Part shown: one piece after another, positions 7,484 through 16,566 of the stretch | How the letters are laid out: every line of letters begins with the position of its first letter | How positions within the stretch are numbered: position 1 is the stretch's first letter | Origin: Deltaproteobacteria bacterium | GTDB taxonomy: Bacteria; Desulfobacterota; Desulfuromonadia; Desulfuromonadales; Geopsychrobacteraceae | Reading direction: 5' to 3' | Length of the DNA: 32,670 nt | Assembly: GCA_024280335.1 (NCBI GenBank) | Contig: JAJRQI010000060.1 | Location: 1 to 32,670 of the forward strand | Notes under the pieces: model-generated | Told to the model about the DNA's origin: nothing | What the model saw: only the letters and a program-made list of their open reading frames with translations | The model's database searches: none | Position numbers and translations under genes: made by a program

Positions 7484-7557
7484 AATCCCCCTCAATCCCC
7501 CTTTTTCAAAGGGGGGGCAACCGTCCCACCCTTAGCAAAGAGGGGATGGGGGGATTT
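7484..7557. repeat. C/G-rich inverted-repeat element between pdhA and pdhB
   Basis: This small palindromic element fills most of the pdhA-pdhB gap. It contains a perfect hairpin, CCCCCTTT (7497-7504) with AAAGGGGG (7508-7515). Larger imperfect arms, beginning AATCCCCCTCAATCCCC and ending AGGGGATGGGGGGATT, fold over it. Similar AATCCCCC..CAAAGGGGG elements are dispersed in many genomes. A REP- or MITE-like origin is inferred. Confidence 0.65.
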
Positions 7558-7574
7558 CGGCCATACAGAAACAG

Positions 7575-8561
7575 CTATCCCTCGACGTAAATATCGGTCA
7601 TCAACTGATCGGCAGCCGGTTCCGGGCTGGCTTCGGCAAATTCGATCGCCGCCGCAACCCGTTGCAGCTCTTCGGCCAGAATCGTTTCCAGTTGTGCCGG
7701 TGCAACCCCCTTGTGCTGCTGTAGATACTTGCCCAACTTTGGGATCGGATCCCGCTCCTGCCAGATTTTCTTCTCCTGCGGACTGCGATAATTGCCCGGA
7801 TCGGAGATCGAATGGCCACGAAAGCGATAGGTGGCCGCCTCGATATAGCTGGGGCCGCCACCTTCGCGGGCCCGTGCAATCGCTTCTCTGACCAGTTGGT
7901 AGACGGCGAGGACATTCATGCCGTCGACCCGGTTGCCCGGCGTTTCGTAGGCACAGCTCTTCTTGTACAGTTCCGTCACCGAACTGGCCCGCTCGACGCT
8001 GGTGCCGATGCCATAGCCGTTGTTTTCACAGATGAAGATCACCGGCACATGGTAGAGGGCGGCCATGTTCATCGCTTCGTGAAATACCCCCTGATTGGTC
8101 GCACCATCGCCGAACAGGCAGACCACCACCTGACCGGTCTGCTGATATTTGGCGGCGTAGCCCAGGCCGACCGCCAGCGGCAGATGACCGCCGACGATGC
8201 CGTAACCACCCATGAAATTCAATTCGGCGCTGGCCAGATGCATCGACCCGCCCTTGCCCCGGCTGATGCCGGTCGCTTTGCCGAACAGTTCGGCCATAAT
8301 TACCTTGGGATCAGCGCCACGGGCGATAATATGCCCATGCTCACGGTAGGCGCTGATCATATAGTCGCCGTCCTGCATCGCGTGGGACGCCCCGACTCCG
8401 ACCGCCTCCTCACCGGAATAGAGGTGCAGAAAACCGCCCATCTTCCCCTGACTGTAAAGTTTGGGGCAGGACTCTTCGAATTCGCGCAGCAAAACCATGT
8501 CGCGATACATCTGCAACAGTTCAGCGATCTCAAGTTTTAATCCATCATCGATCGGCAGCAT
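7575..8561 (-). CDS. pdhA: Pyruvate dehydrogenase E1 component, alpha subunit
   Basis: The alpha subunit of E1 binds thiamine diphosphate and decarboxylates pyruvate. It is 328 residues long. The thiamine diphosphate motif runs from GDGAT (151-155) to ENN (179-181). Other family segments are SRGKGGSMH, GGYGIVGGHLPLAVG and YRFRGHSISDPG, the conserved loop that kinases modify in mitochondria. The ATG at 8561 is preceded by AGGAGG. It is the first gene of the pdh operon, with a weak promoter candidate at 8584-8613. Confidence 0.94.
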   Translation of the reverse strand: MLPIDDGLKLEIAELLQMYRDMVLLREFEESCPKLYSQGKMGGFLHLYSGEEAVGVGASHAMQDGDYMISAYREHGHIIARGADPKVIMAELFGKATGISRGKGGSMHLASAELNFMGGYGIVGGHLPLAVGLGYAAKYQQTGQVVVCLFGDGATNQGVFHEAMNMAALYHVPVIFICENNGYGIGTSVERASSVTELYKKSCAYETPGNRVDGMNVLAVYQLVREAIARAREGGGPSYIEAATYRFRGHSISDPGNYRSPQEKKIWQERDPIPKLGKYLQQHKGVAPAQLETILAEELQRVAAAIEFAEASPEPAADQLMTDIYVEG

Positions 8562-8583
8562 GGCAAACCTCCTACGTCCATTA

Positions 8584-8613
8584 ACTGTAGCACCCCCTCT
8601 CGGAAATACTCAA
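8584..8613 (-). promoter_or_regulatory. Candidate sigma-70 promoter for pdhA
   Basis: On the minus strand TTGAGT (8608-8613) and TACAGT (8584-8589) are separated by 18 bp, just upstream of the pdhA ribosome site. Each hexamer matches consensus at four of six positions. This is a plausible but weak call. Confidence 0.3.
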
Positions 8614-8714
8614 CTTGACGGCATTCGCCTGAGAACAGGGAGCGGGCAGAAAATTCGGCCGGAGGAAGATCGGGTGAAACAGAAAGGGAAATTTGCGGTT
8701 AGGCAGGATGAACG

Positions 8715-10439
8715 CTATCCACAAACGCCGCAACGGCGGCAACCGGAGACGCAGCGCGGGGTCAAGGTTCCCTGTAGCGCCCGCTGGTATTCCAGTCGAA
8801 AATAATCCCGCCGGATCCCTTGATCAATGATCTCCCAAGGGAACAGCTCATCCGCAGTCCGTTCACGACTGAGGCAAAAATCGAGGTCCAGGCCGTTCTT
8901 CTTACAGAGCTGCTTCAGATTGCCCCCGGCCGTCAGTTGCGGCAGTAGGCGGCCGATACGGCGGTCACCGCGGGACAGAAAGGCCTGCAATTGCGCGGCA
9001 CGGATCGATTCACTGTTCAGTTGCGTATTCGGCATCCGGGCAATCGCCGAACGCAGCAGGCGGATTTTCTTTTTCAGGCTCTTCTCCGGCTCCATCCCGG
9101 CCCACTGCAACGGGGTAAAGGGTTTGGGGATAAAGGGATTGACGCTTAAAGTAATGGTCCCCAACTGGCCGCGCTGCCGTCCGGTCTCACGCCAGATCAG
9201 GCGGATTTTTTCTGCCAGTTGCAGCAGTTCCTGCAGATCGTCCTGAGTCTCGGTCGGCAGACCGATCAGGAAATAGAGTTTCAGATTGAGGATGTCTCCA
9301 TCAGCCAGCAGCTGCACCGCATGCAGGATCTGCTCTTCATTCAACCCCTTATTGATCAGATCCCGCAGCCGCTGACTGCCGGCTTCGGGAGCGATAGCGG
9401 CGGTGCGCAGTCCGGAAGCGTGCAGACCGGCGACCTCCTCGGTTGTCAGGGCATCGAGTCGCAGGCTCGACACCGAGACCTTGCCGCCCCGCTCCAGAAT
9501 CCCCTGCTGCAACGGTTCAATCTGTGTATGATCGGCCACTGCCGCGCCGACCAGGCCGATCTTCTGCCGTTGACAGAGTCCGAGATCCACCTGTTCGAGC
9601 AGATTATTCAGACTTCTTTCCCGCGGCGGCAGATAGATATAACCGGCGGCACAAAAACGGCACCCACGTGAGCAGCCACGCGAAACTTCGGCCAGCGCCA
9701 TGTCGCCGAATTCGGTCTCCCGAGTCTGCAGATAGCTGCGACTGGCCGATTCATCCAGATCGGCAAGAAACTGCCTCCGTACCTGCTTGGGTGCCGGTCG
9801 CTGCACCTCAACCGACTCAAGAGTTCCGTCAGTCTGATAATTAATCGTATAAAGCGACGGTACATAAATCCCGGCAACTCCGGCCAACGACTGCAACAAT
9901 TTGGTTCGATCGGTTGCACCGGGAATCAGCAGCTCCAGCATCGGCCCCAGAATCGGCTCCGCCTCGCCGACCGCCACCAGATCGACCAGCTCGGCAATCG
10001 GCTCCGGGTTGAGAAAAGCGCAGACCCCGCCGAACAGAACTAGCGGATCGGCACTGCTCCGCTGAGCGGCATACAACGGCAATCCGGCTAATGAAAAGAT
10101 CGTCGGCAGATGCAGGTAATCGTTCTCAAAGGAGATAGAAAAAGCGATCAGATCGAAATCAGCGAGCGGTCGCTGCGATTCCAATGACAGCAGCGGAAAA
10201 CCGGTCCGTTGGTGCTCGAGCAGATCCTTTTTATCGGGAAGGAAAAACCGTTCGCAAAGGCAATCAGCACGTTGATTGAGAAGATGATAGACGGTCTGAA
10301 AGCCGAGATTGCTCATCCCCTGATGATAATGATTGGGATAGATCAGCGCGATCCGATAGCGATCGGACCAGGGGTGAAGAATCGCACCTGTTTCCGAGTT
10401 GAGTCGTTGCCGATATTTATCAATAAGTTGACGTGACAT
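8715..10439 (-). CDS. B12-binding-type radical SAM protein, TIGR03960-like
   Basis: This is a 574-residue radical SAM protein. The N-terminal part resembles the cobalamin-binding-like region of the TIGR03960 family (ALIYPNHYHQGMSNLGFQ, LVLFGGVCAFLNPEPIAE). The cluster motif CSRGCRFC (C256, C260, C263) would bind a 4Fe-4S cluster and SAM. Later segments include IAPEAGSQRLRDLINK and LYFLIGLPTET. The C terminus ends in a Cys-rich CVSGCRRCGVCG, which may bind another cluster. The substrate is unknown. The gene lies directly downstream of the ftsZ terminator. No good ribosome site precedes the ATG at 10439, so translation may be weak or the start may differ. Confidence 0.85.
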   Translation of the reverse strand: MSRQLIDKYRQRLNSETGAILHPWSDRYRIALIYPNHYHQGMSNLGFQTVYHLLNQRADCLCERFFLPDKKDLLEHQRTGFPLLSLESQRPLADFDLIAFSISFENDYLHLPTIFSLAGLPLYAAQRSSADPLVLFGGVCAFLNPEPIAELVDLVAVGEAEPILGPMLELLIPGATDRTKLLQSLAGVAGIYVPSLYTINYQTDGTLESVEVQRPAPKQVRRQFLADLDESASRSYLQTRETEFGDMALAEVSRGCSRGCRFCAAGYIYLPPRERSLNNLLEQVDLGLCQRQKIGLVGAAVADHTQIEPLQQGILERGGKVSVSSLRLDALTTEEVAGLHASGLRTAAIAPEAGSQRLRDLINKGLNEEQILHAVQLLADGDILNLKLYFLIGLPTETQDDLQELLQLAEKIRLIWRETGRQRGQLGTITLSVNPFIPKPFTPLQWAGMEPEKSLKKKIRLLRSAIARMPNTQLNSESIRAAQLQAFLSRGDRRIGRLLPQLTAGGNLKQLCKKNGLDLDFCLSRERTADELFPWEIIDQGIRRDYFRLEYQRALQGTLTPRCVSGCRRCGVCG

Positions 10440-10472
10440 GGCGCTATTTAAGCACAGATTTACCAGCGGACA

Positions 10473-10504
10473 CAGAAAAAGAAAGGGGCCGCTAAAGCGG
10501 CCCC
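10473..10504 (-). terminator. Rho-independent terminator after ftsZ
   Basis: On the minus strand GGGGCCGC pairs perfectly with GCGGCCCC (10485-10504) around TTTA and is followed by TTTCTTTTTC. This is a strong intrinsic terminator. It lies about 200 bases after the ftsZ stop and marks the end of the dcw transcript. Confidence 0.85.
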
Positions 10505-10705
10505 AGGTGACGAGGGAGTCGTCAGGGAGTCATTACAAAGTACAGAACGCTGTACATCTGCCGGGCGGAGAACCGGCTTACATCACAATTGAAATTTCTT
10601 TCGCGGCAGCGCAACAGCCAGCGGTCGTGCGCGCGCAACAACCTTGCCACTTTCGTGCTGCAGAAAATGCAAGTCAACTACGGTAGAAGCCGGGCCGAAT
10701 CGTTT
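10505..10705 (-). other. ftsZ 3' untranslated region with several small hairpins
   Basis: No convincing gene is present in the 200 bases between the ftsZ stop and the terminator. It contains compact inverted repeats: GACGA/TCGTC close to the terminator, GTACAG-AACG-CTGTAC (10540-10555) and GCCGG/CCGGC (10560-10577). This could be a structured 3' UTR or the source of a 3'-derived small RNA ending at the terminator. Confidence 0.35.
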
Positions 10706-11908
10706 TCAATCGACCCGGCGGCGCAAAAAGGTCGGGATGTCGAATTGTCCATCGTCGACGAACAGGTCACGAGCCTGGCTCGGCATTTCCCGCTGTTTGC
10801 GGACAAGGGGAGCTTCTAGCTGCTGATTACGGATAATCGTCGGTACGTCGAGATCAACCTTGCCGTTACTGCGCAACAGTGCCTGGGAACGCTCGTTGAT
10901 CAGATCGCTAGCGCGTCGTTTACCATCAAAGGTTTCACCGAAGCCGGTAGCGATCGCGGTAATTTTGATTTTATCGCCAAGGCTCTCATCGATCACCAAA
11001 CCGACGATGATGTTGGCATCCTCGTGAACCTTTTCGTGAATGATGGTTGAGGCTTCCTCAAACTCTTCCATCGTCATGTTGGCAGAGCCGGAGATATTGA
11101 CCAGCACGCCCATGGCACCGGAGATATCGACCTCTTCCAGCAATGGACTGCTGATGGCATTGTGCGCCGCTTCGGCAGCACGTCGCTCACCCTCAGCAAT
11201 ACCGATGCCCATCATTGCCATACCGCGGTTGCTCATGACGGTGCGTACATCGGCGAAGTCGACGTTGATCAGACCTTCGGTGGTGATCAGATCTGAGATC
11301 CCCTGCACCGCCTGCCGCAACACATCATCGGCGGGTTTAAAGGCATCGAGAATACTCATATTTTTACCGGCCAGGCCGAGCAATCGATCGTTCGGCACCA
11401 CCACCAGTGAATCGACCACTTCACGCAGTTCCGCAATGCCCTGATCGGCACGCGCCATCCGCTGCTTGCCCTCGCGGCTGAACGGTTTTGTCACCACGCC
11501 GACGGTCAAAGCACCGGCCTCTTTGGCGGCCCTGGCAACTACCGGCGCAGCACCGGTTCCGGTACCGCCGCCCATCCCTGCGGCAACAAAGACCATGTCG
11601 GACCCCTCGAACAGTTCGACCAGACGCTGATGGTCCTCTTCGGCGGCCTGGCGGCCGAGTTCGGGATTGGCCCCGGCACCCAGCCCCTTGGTCAGCTGGC
11701 CGCCGAGTTGGACCTTCATCGGCGCGTCGCTACGCCGCAATGCCTGGGCATCGGTGTTGGCGGTGATAAATTCAACCCCCTCTACCTGGCTGCGAATCAT
11801 GGTATTGACCGCGTTGCCGCCGCCGCCACCAACGCCGATCACCTTGATTTTTGCCCCTTGGTCCAAAGCATCCTCAAACTGAAACATGACTCCCTCATTG
11901 TTAGGCAT
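10706..11908 (-). CDS. ftsZ: Cell division protein FtsZ
   Basis: FtsZ is the tubulin-like GTPase that forms the division ring. It is 400 residues long. The GTP-binding domain has [14 protein letters not shown] and the tubulin signature GGGTGTG (113-119). The conserved C-terminal tail DIPTFLRRR, which binds FtsA and other partners, is intact. The ATG at 11908 has a GGGAGG site 5-6 bases upstream. The ATG at 11887 (MFQFEDA) fits the usual family start better but has a poorly spaced site. It is the last gene of the dcw cluster and probably also has its own promoter in the AT-rich gap to ftsA. Confidence 0.97.
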   Translation of the reverse strand: MPNNEGVMFQFEDALDQGAKIKVIGVGGGGGNAVNTMIRSQVEGVEFITANTDAQALRRSDAPMKVQLGGQLTKGLGAGANPELGRQAAEEDHQRLVELFEGSDMVFVAAGMGGGTGTGAAPVVARAAKEAGALTVGVVTKPFSREGKQRMARADQGIAELREVVDSLVVVPNDRLLGLAGKNMSILDAFKPADDVLRQAVQGISDLITTEGLINVDFADVRTVMSNRGMAMMGIGIAEGERRAAEAAHNAISSPLLEEVDISGAMGVLVNISGSANMTMEEFEEASTIIHEKVHEDANIIVGLVIDESLGDKIKITAIATGFGETFDGKRRASDLINERSQALLRSNGKVDLDVPTIIRNQQLEAPLVRKQREMPSQARDLFVDDGQFDIPTFLRRRVD

Positions 11909-11979
11909 AATGCCCTCCCTTTTTCAGTTTTGCTGCCGCTTCTCCGCAGACTCGACAACAGTTAAGTTTAATTCTGACT

Positions 11980-12008
11980 AATTTAGCACTAGTATTTCTT
12001 ATTAACAA
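11980..12008 (-). promoter_or_regulatory. Candidate promoter for ftsZ
   Basis: In the AT-rich ftsA-ftsZ gap the minus strand reads TTGTTA (12003-12008), a 17-bp spacer and TAAATT (11980-11985). Each box matches consensus at four of six positions. The gap is the longest AT-rich stretch in an otherwise tightly packed cluster, which supports separate transcription of ftsZ. Confidence 0.45.
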
Positions 12009-12030
12009 GTAATTATCACATAATTATCTA

Positions 12031-13260
12031 TTAAAAGAACTCTCCGAACCACTCCTTCATCCGGCGTGCGACCCGCTCAAAGACATTGTCTTCCCCGATG
12101 CGAAAGTTGGCGCTCTGGGTATTGTGGCTGCCGTACTTCACCAGGCCGACTCCGGTTGCGTAAATAGGCGAATTCACGACATCAAACAGCCCACCGATAT
12201 CTTGTGGGTTGCCGCGCCGGACCGGTAGGTTGAACACCTGTTCAGCCAGTTCCGGCATTCCCGGCAGGATGGCACTACCGCCGGTAATCACCACACCAGA
12301 GGCGATCAACTCGCCATAACCGCTTTTGATGATTTCGCGATTGACCAGTGAGAAGATCTCCTCGACCCGCGGCTCAAGGATTTCCGCCAGCAGTTGCCGC
12401 GACAATACCCGTGGCTCACGACCGCCGACCGAGGGGACTTCGATCGTTTCATCCTTGCCGACCATCGAGGTCAGGCAACAACCGTAGGCCTGCTTGATCT
12501 TTTCAGCCTCAGCCATCGGCGTGCGCAAACCGACGGCGATATCGTTGGTCAGATGATCACCGCCGATCGACAGCACCGAGGTATGCTTGATCGCCCCTTC
12601 GGAGAAAATCGCGATATCCGAGGTGCCGCCGCCCAGATCGACCAAGGCAACGCCCAACTCCTTTTCATCCGGCGAAAGCACCGCTTCGCTGGAGGCCAGC
12701 TGCTCAAGCACGATATCGGCAACATCGACCCCGGCACGATTGCAGCTTTTGACGATATTCTGCGCGCTGGCAACCGCTCCGGTGACGATATGGACTTTGG
12801 CCTCCAGGCGGACCCCGCTCATGCCGAGCGGCTCGCGAATCCCATCCTGATCGTCGATGATAAATTCCTGCGGCAGGATGTGTAACACCTCGCGATCCAT
12901 CGGAATCGCGATCGCCTTGGCGGCGTCGATGACCCGCTGCAAATCCTCACTGGTTACTTCACGATTCTTGATCGCGATCACCCCTTGTGAATTAAGCCCC
13001 TTGATGTGACCGCCGGCGATTCCGGCAAACACTGACTTTATTTCACAACCGGCCATCAGTTCCGCTTCACGAATCGATTTCTGGATGGCTTCAACAGTGG
13101 TTTCAATATTGATCACCACTCCCTTGCGCAGCCCCTTGGATGGACTGGTGCCGATGCCGACCACCTCCAGTCCTTCATCGGTCATATTGCCGACGATACA
13201 GCAGATTTTAGTGGTTCCGATATCCAGCCCGACGATCAAATTTTCTCTTCTTGCGCTCAT
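12031..13260 (-). CDS. ftsA: Cell division protein FtsA
   Basis: FtsA is an actin-like ATPase that tethers FtsZ filaments to the membrane. The 409 residues show the phosphate-1 motif GLDIGTTK (11-18), the phosphate-2 motif VDLGGGTSD and ASGVVITGGSA near the adenosine site. The C-terminal amphipathic helix (RRMKEWFGEFF) is the membrane anchor. The start at 13260 overlaps the ftsQ stop by 4 bp (ATGA), with an AGGGGG site upstream. Confidence 0.97.
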   Translation of the reverse strand: MSARRENLIVGLDIGTTKICCIVGNMTDEGLEVVGIGTSPSKGLRKGVVINIETTVEAIQKSIREAELMAGCEIKSVFAGIAGGHIKGLNSQGVIAIKNREVTSEDLQRVIDAAKAIAIPMDREVLHILPQEFIIDDQDGIREPLGMSGVRLEAKVHIVTGAVASAQNIVKSCNRAGVDVADIVLEQLASSEAVLSPDEKELGVALVDLGGGTSDIAIFSEGAIKHTSVLSIGGDHLTNDIAVGLRTPMAEAEKIKQAYGCCLTSMVGKDETIEVPSVGGREPRVLSRQLLAEILEPRVEEIFSLVNREIIKSGYGELIASGVVITGGSAILPGMPELAEQVFNLPVRRGNPQDIGGLFDVVNSPIYATGVGLVKYGSHNTQSANFRIGEDNVFERVARRMKEWFGEFF

Positions 13261-14147
13261 GACACCCCCTTGGTATCAGCCTTTGGCCGCGTTAGGAGAT
13301 TGTCGGACAGCCTCCTTGCGGGACGTTCAATTCGGACGATTACTTTTTCGTCAACATTCAGGTCTATGTAGTCAAGAATCGGCAAGCGCGGTTTTAATTG
13401 ACTGTAAATCCGCTCCAGTCGGTCCAGTTTTTTGCTGAAAGCATCCCGCCCCAGCCTGACCTTCACCCCGCCATCCAGGGTAAACAGAGAGAGACTGCCG
13501 CTCGGGTTGCGATGAATTTCCGAGATCTGATCGAGGCTGAACAGCTTGCGCCCGGCCAGATCGGCCATCAGTGCGACAATTTTTTTCAGATCTGCCGCAA
13601 CCTGCGGATCACGCTGCTCGACCTTCCGGTAATCGAACCCGGTAATCATCGGAAAATCAAGCTTATCCGTCGCATCCAGCACCTTGAAAACCTCAGCGTT
13701 GCGACCCAGGTAGTAGAGGAACCCCAGATTGATAATCGCCACCGGCTGCTGCTCAACAACACTGATCACCACTTCCCGCGGGAAAATCCGCTCCACCCGC
13801 GCTGCGCCGACCCAAGGGTTCTCTTCAATCTTGCGACCGATCAAGCCGAGATCCAGTTCAAAGGTATTCTGTCCCCGCTGGATATCCGAAAGAGCAATCA
13901 ACTGTTCCGAGCTGAGCTGCCGACCGCCGTTGACGGCAATCTGGTCGATGCGGAACTGATCCGAAGCCATCAGCAACTGTACCGCGAAGAAACCGCCGAC
14001 CACGATCAGCGCACCGCTGAAAGAGGCAACTGCGACCCGCAGGACGCGATGCAGCAATTTACGCAACTTCAGCGGCTGTTTCTGCTTCTTTTGCCGATTC
14101 TTGCGCAGTTTGCTTTTAGTTTTTTGTTGGCGTTTCAGATCACGCAT
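13257..14147 (-). CDS. ftsQ: Cell division protein FtsQ
   Basis: FtsQ is a bitopic divisome protein that links FtsL/FtsB to the ring. It is 296 residues long. A strongly basic cytoplasmic N terminus (residues 1-37) leads to one membrane helix at about 38-60. A POTRA domain begins FRIDQIAVNGGRQLSSEQL, and the FtsQ domain runs on from there. It lies between ddl and ftsA, as usual in dcw clusters. No strong ribosome site is seen, and the gap to ddl is 29 bp. Confidence 0.93.
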   Translation of the reverse strand: MRDLKRQQKTKSKLRKNRQKKQKQPLKLRKLLHRVLRVAVASFSGALIVVGGFFAVQLLMASDQFRIDQIAVNGGRQLSSEQLIALSDIQRGQNTFELDLGLIGRKIEENPWVGAARVERIFPREVVISVVEQQPVAIINLGFLYYLGRNAEVFKVLDATDKLDFPMITGFDYRKVEQRDPQVAADLKKIVALMADLAGRKLFSLDQISEIHRNPSGSLSLFTLDGGVKVRLGRDAFSKKLDRLERIYSQLKPRLPILDYIDLNVDEKVIVRIERPARRLSDNLLTRPKADTKGVS

Positions 14148-14176
14148 TGCGGTTTCGTTCTCAGTAAATTTCCAAG

Positions 14177-15112
14177 CTACTTATCCAGCCCGGCGTCGAG
14201 CAGAATCTGCTCGACCAGTCGGGGAAATTCAATCCCGGCTTCGCCTGCGGCTTTCGGCAGCAGACTGGTTTCGGTCATTCCGGGAATGGTATTGATCTCG
14301 ATACAGTAAAACTCGCGCTCGCGGAGCATGAAATCGACCCGCGCGGCACCGCGACAGCCAAGAACCTTGCAGGCAGCAATGGCGGCCTGTTGAATCCGCT
14401 GGTAGCTGACCGCATCAAGCGGTGCCGGCAACAGATACTCGGTTGCTCCAGCGGTATATTTGGCCTGATAGTCGTAAAAACCGCTCTTCGGTACAATCTG
14501 GATGATCGGCAGTGCCTGGCCGTTCAATACCGAAACCGTCAGTTCGATACCTTCTATATACTCTTCGACCAGCACCGTGCCGTCGAGTGCTGCAGCGGTA
14601 TCGATGCCGTGGCGTAGCGCCTCGCGGCTGCGGGCGATGCTGATGCCGATGGTCGAACCTTCCCGCGACGGTTTGACGATCAGCGGCAGATATTTGCAGC
14701 GTGCAAACAGACTTTCGCTCGACTCCCCCGGGCGCATAAAATCGAAACCTGGTGTCGGCAGCTCGTGGTAAAGCAGCAGCTGCTTGGTGACCACCTTATC
14801 GATCGCCATGCTCGAAGCCAGCACCCCGCTGCCGGTATAAGGGATCTGCAACATCTCCAGCAATCCCTGAACCCGGCCGTCCTCACCGAACCTGCCGTGC
14901 AGGGCGATAAACGCTATTTCGATTGCTGCATCGCGCAGCTGCCCCGGCAGATCCGTGCCGACATCGATGCCGACCGCCGGATAACCGAGCTGCTGCAGGG
15001 CGCTCAAGCAAGCGGCTCCGGTGCGCAGGGAAACTTCCCGCTCAGCGGACAGCCCACCCATCAGCACGGCGATTTTCTTCTGCTGCAACGCCTCGCGACT
15101 GAAAGAGTTCAC
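14177..15112 (-). CDS. ddl: D-alanine--D-alanine ligase
   Basis: Ddl is an ATP-grasp ligase that makes the D-Ala-D-Ala dipeptide for peptidoglycan precursors. The 311 residues include [26 protein letters not shown] (71-79), the ATP loop REGSTIG (150-156) and the C-terminal metal-site segment [17 protein letters not shown]. The start is GTG at 15112, overlapping the murC stop as GTGA. In Geobacter-type clusters murB lies between murC and ddl; here the two genes abut directly. Confidence 0.96.
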   Translation of the reverse strand: MNSFSREALQQKKIAVLMGGLSAEREVSLRTGAACLSALQQLGYPAVGIDVGTDLPGQLRDAAIEIAFIALHGRFGEDGRVQGLLEMLQIPYTGSGVLASSMAIDKVVTKQLLLYHELPTPGFDFMRPGESSESLFARCKYLPLIVKPSREGSTIGISIARSREALRHGIDTAAALDGTVLVEEYIEGIELTVSVLNGQALPIIQIVPKSGFYDYQAKYTAGATEYLLPAPLDAVSYQRIQQAAIAACKVLGCRGAARVDFMLREREFYCIEINTIPGMTETSLLPKAAGEAGIEFPRLVEQILLDAGLDK

Positions 15113-16494
15113 ATCGATACCTCGTCATCGCGCAATCGATCGGCCAGCAGTTGACAGACCTGATTGACATTACCGGCCCCCAGCGTCACCACCATGTCGC
15201 CCGGCTCGACCAGTTCGACCAGCAGATCGGTCAGCTCGGCAAAGGACGCACGATAGTGGCTGGCCTTGTGGCCATGTTCGATAATTCCTTGCACCAGCGC
15301 CTCAGCGGTCGCGCCGGCAATCGGCTCCTCCCCGGCGGCGTAAACATCGGTCACCAGCAGCAGGTCGGCCTGATAGAAAGCGGTCAGAAATTCTTCAAAC
15401 AGCGCCGCGGTTCGGCTGTAACGATGCGGTTGAAAAACCGCCACAACCCGCTTCTTCCAACCCGCCTTGGCGGCAGCCAGAGTAGCCTTGATTTCTGCCG
15501 GATGATGTCCGTAATCATCGACAATCATCACCCCGCCGATCTCATCACGAACCTGAAAGCGTCGTTGCAGGCCACCGAAGTTGCGAAAACCACCGATAAT
15601 CGTCTGAAAAGGCACCTCCAGTTCCATCGCCACCGCGATCACCGCCAGCGCATTGAGGACATTGTGGCGTCCCGGCAGTTTGAACGAGATCCGCCCCAGC
15701 TCCTTGCCCTGATAATGGGCGGTGAAGCTGGTGCGCCCCTGGCGATGCTGCACATCGCTGGCGTAAAAATCGGCCTGCGAACTGAACCCGTAACTCAGAT
15801 AGCGTTTTTTCACTTCCGGCAGAATATCCTGCACATTCGGGTCGTCCAGACAGAGGACCGCGCGACCGTAAAACGGCACCTTGTTAATAAATTCGGTAAA
15901 GATCTGCTTGATCTCATCCAGTCCCGAGTAAAAATCGAGATGGTCTGCATCGATGTTGGTGACCACGGCGATGGTCGGCGACAGGTGCATGAATGAACCG
16001 TCCGACTCGTCCGCCTCGGCGACCAGAAACTTGCCGCGCCCCAGTTTGGCATTGCTGCCGAAAGCATCTAGTTTACCGCCGATCACTGCGGTCGGATCGA
16101 TCCCAGCGTGATGCAACACCACCGACAGCATACTGGTGGTGGTGGTCTTGCCGTGGGTCCCGGCAATGGCGATGCCGTACTTCATCCGCATCAGTTCTGC
16201 CAGCATTTCGGCCCGCGGGATCACCGCGACATGCTGCCGGTGCGCCTCGATTACTTCAGGATTATCCGCTTTGACCGCCGTCGAGGTGACCACCACATCC
16301 GCATCACAGACGTTCTCCGCGCTGTGGCCGATCATAATCTCGCCGCCGAACCCGGCCAGCCGCCGGGTGGTATCGCTTTCACGCAGATCAGACCCGGAGA
16401 CCCGGTAGCCCTGATTGAGCAGCAGTTCAGCAATCCCGCTCATGCCGATACCGCCGATGCCGACAAAATGAATTTTTTTGATTCGTCCGTACAT
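15109..16494 (-). CDS. murC: UDP-N-acetylmuramate--L-alanine ligase
   Basis: MurC adds L-alanine to UDP-MurNAc, the first amino-acid step of peptidoglycan precursor synthesis. It is 461 residues long. It starts with the family's Rossmann-like [16 protein letters not shown], has the P-loop [10 protein letters not shown] (111-120), and continues with DADHLDFY and [10 protein letters not shown] typical of MurC. The ATG at 16494 is preceded by a GAAGG site that lies in a small hairpin (16497-16511). Confidence 0.97.
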   Translation of the reverse strand: MYGRIKKIHFVGIGGIGMSGIAELLLNQGYRVSGSDLRESDTTRRLAGFGGEIMIGHSAENVCDADVVVTSTAVKADNPEVIEAHRQHVAVIPRAEMLAELMRMKYGIAIAGTHGKTTTTSMLSVVLHHAGIDPTAVIGGKLDAFGSNAKLGRGKFLVAEADESDGSFMHLSPTIAVVTNIDADHLDFYSGLDEIKQIFTEFINKVPFYGRAVLCLDDPNVQDILPEVKKRYLSYGFSSQADFYASDVQHRQGRTSFTAHYQGKELGRISFKLPGRHNVLNALAVIAVAMELEVPFQTIIGGFRNFGGLQRRFQVRDEIGGVMIVDDYGHHPAEIKATLAAAKAGWKKRVVAVFQPHRYSRTAALFEEFLTAFYQADLLLVTDVYAAGEEPIAGATAEALVQGIIEHGHKASHYRASFAELTDLLVELVEPGDMVVTLGAGNVNQVCQLLADRLRDDEVSM

Positions 16495-16496
16495 AA

Positions 16497-16511
16497 CAAA
16501 CCTTCGGTTTG
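16497..16511 (-). promoter_or_regulatory. Hairpin containing the murC ribosome-binding site
   Basis: The 15-base sequence folds as CAAACC / GGTTTG with a GAA loop on the mRNA strand. The ribosome site GAAGG lies in the loop and 3' arm, two bases upstream of the start-codon region. The stem could partly hide the site and modulate murC translation. This is inferred from sequence only. Confidence 0.4.
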
Positions 16512-16537
16512 AGCTGTAAGTTAAGAGCAGTAAGCAG

Positions 16538-16560
16538 TTAGCTGTTAGCTGTTAGCTGTT
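16538..16560. repeat. Heptanucleotide tandem repeat (TTAGCTG)3 between murG and murC
   Basis: TTAGCTG repeats exactly at 16538-16544, 16545-16551 and 16552-16558, with degenerate related copies just to the left (CAGTAAGCAG, GAGCTGTAAG). It fills most of the 72-bp murG-murC gap. Copy number at such short repeats often varies between strains. Confidence 0.75.
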
Positions 16561-16566
16561 GGCGGC

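Noticed and set aside
8581-8714. Possible small gene between pdhA and the radical SAM gene
   Set aside because: The plus-strand frame there is antisense to both neighbours, has no ribosome site and no recognisable sequence.
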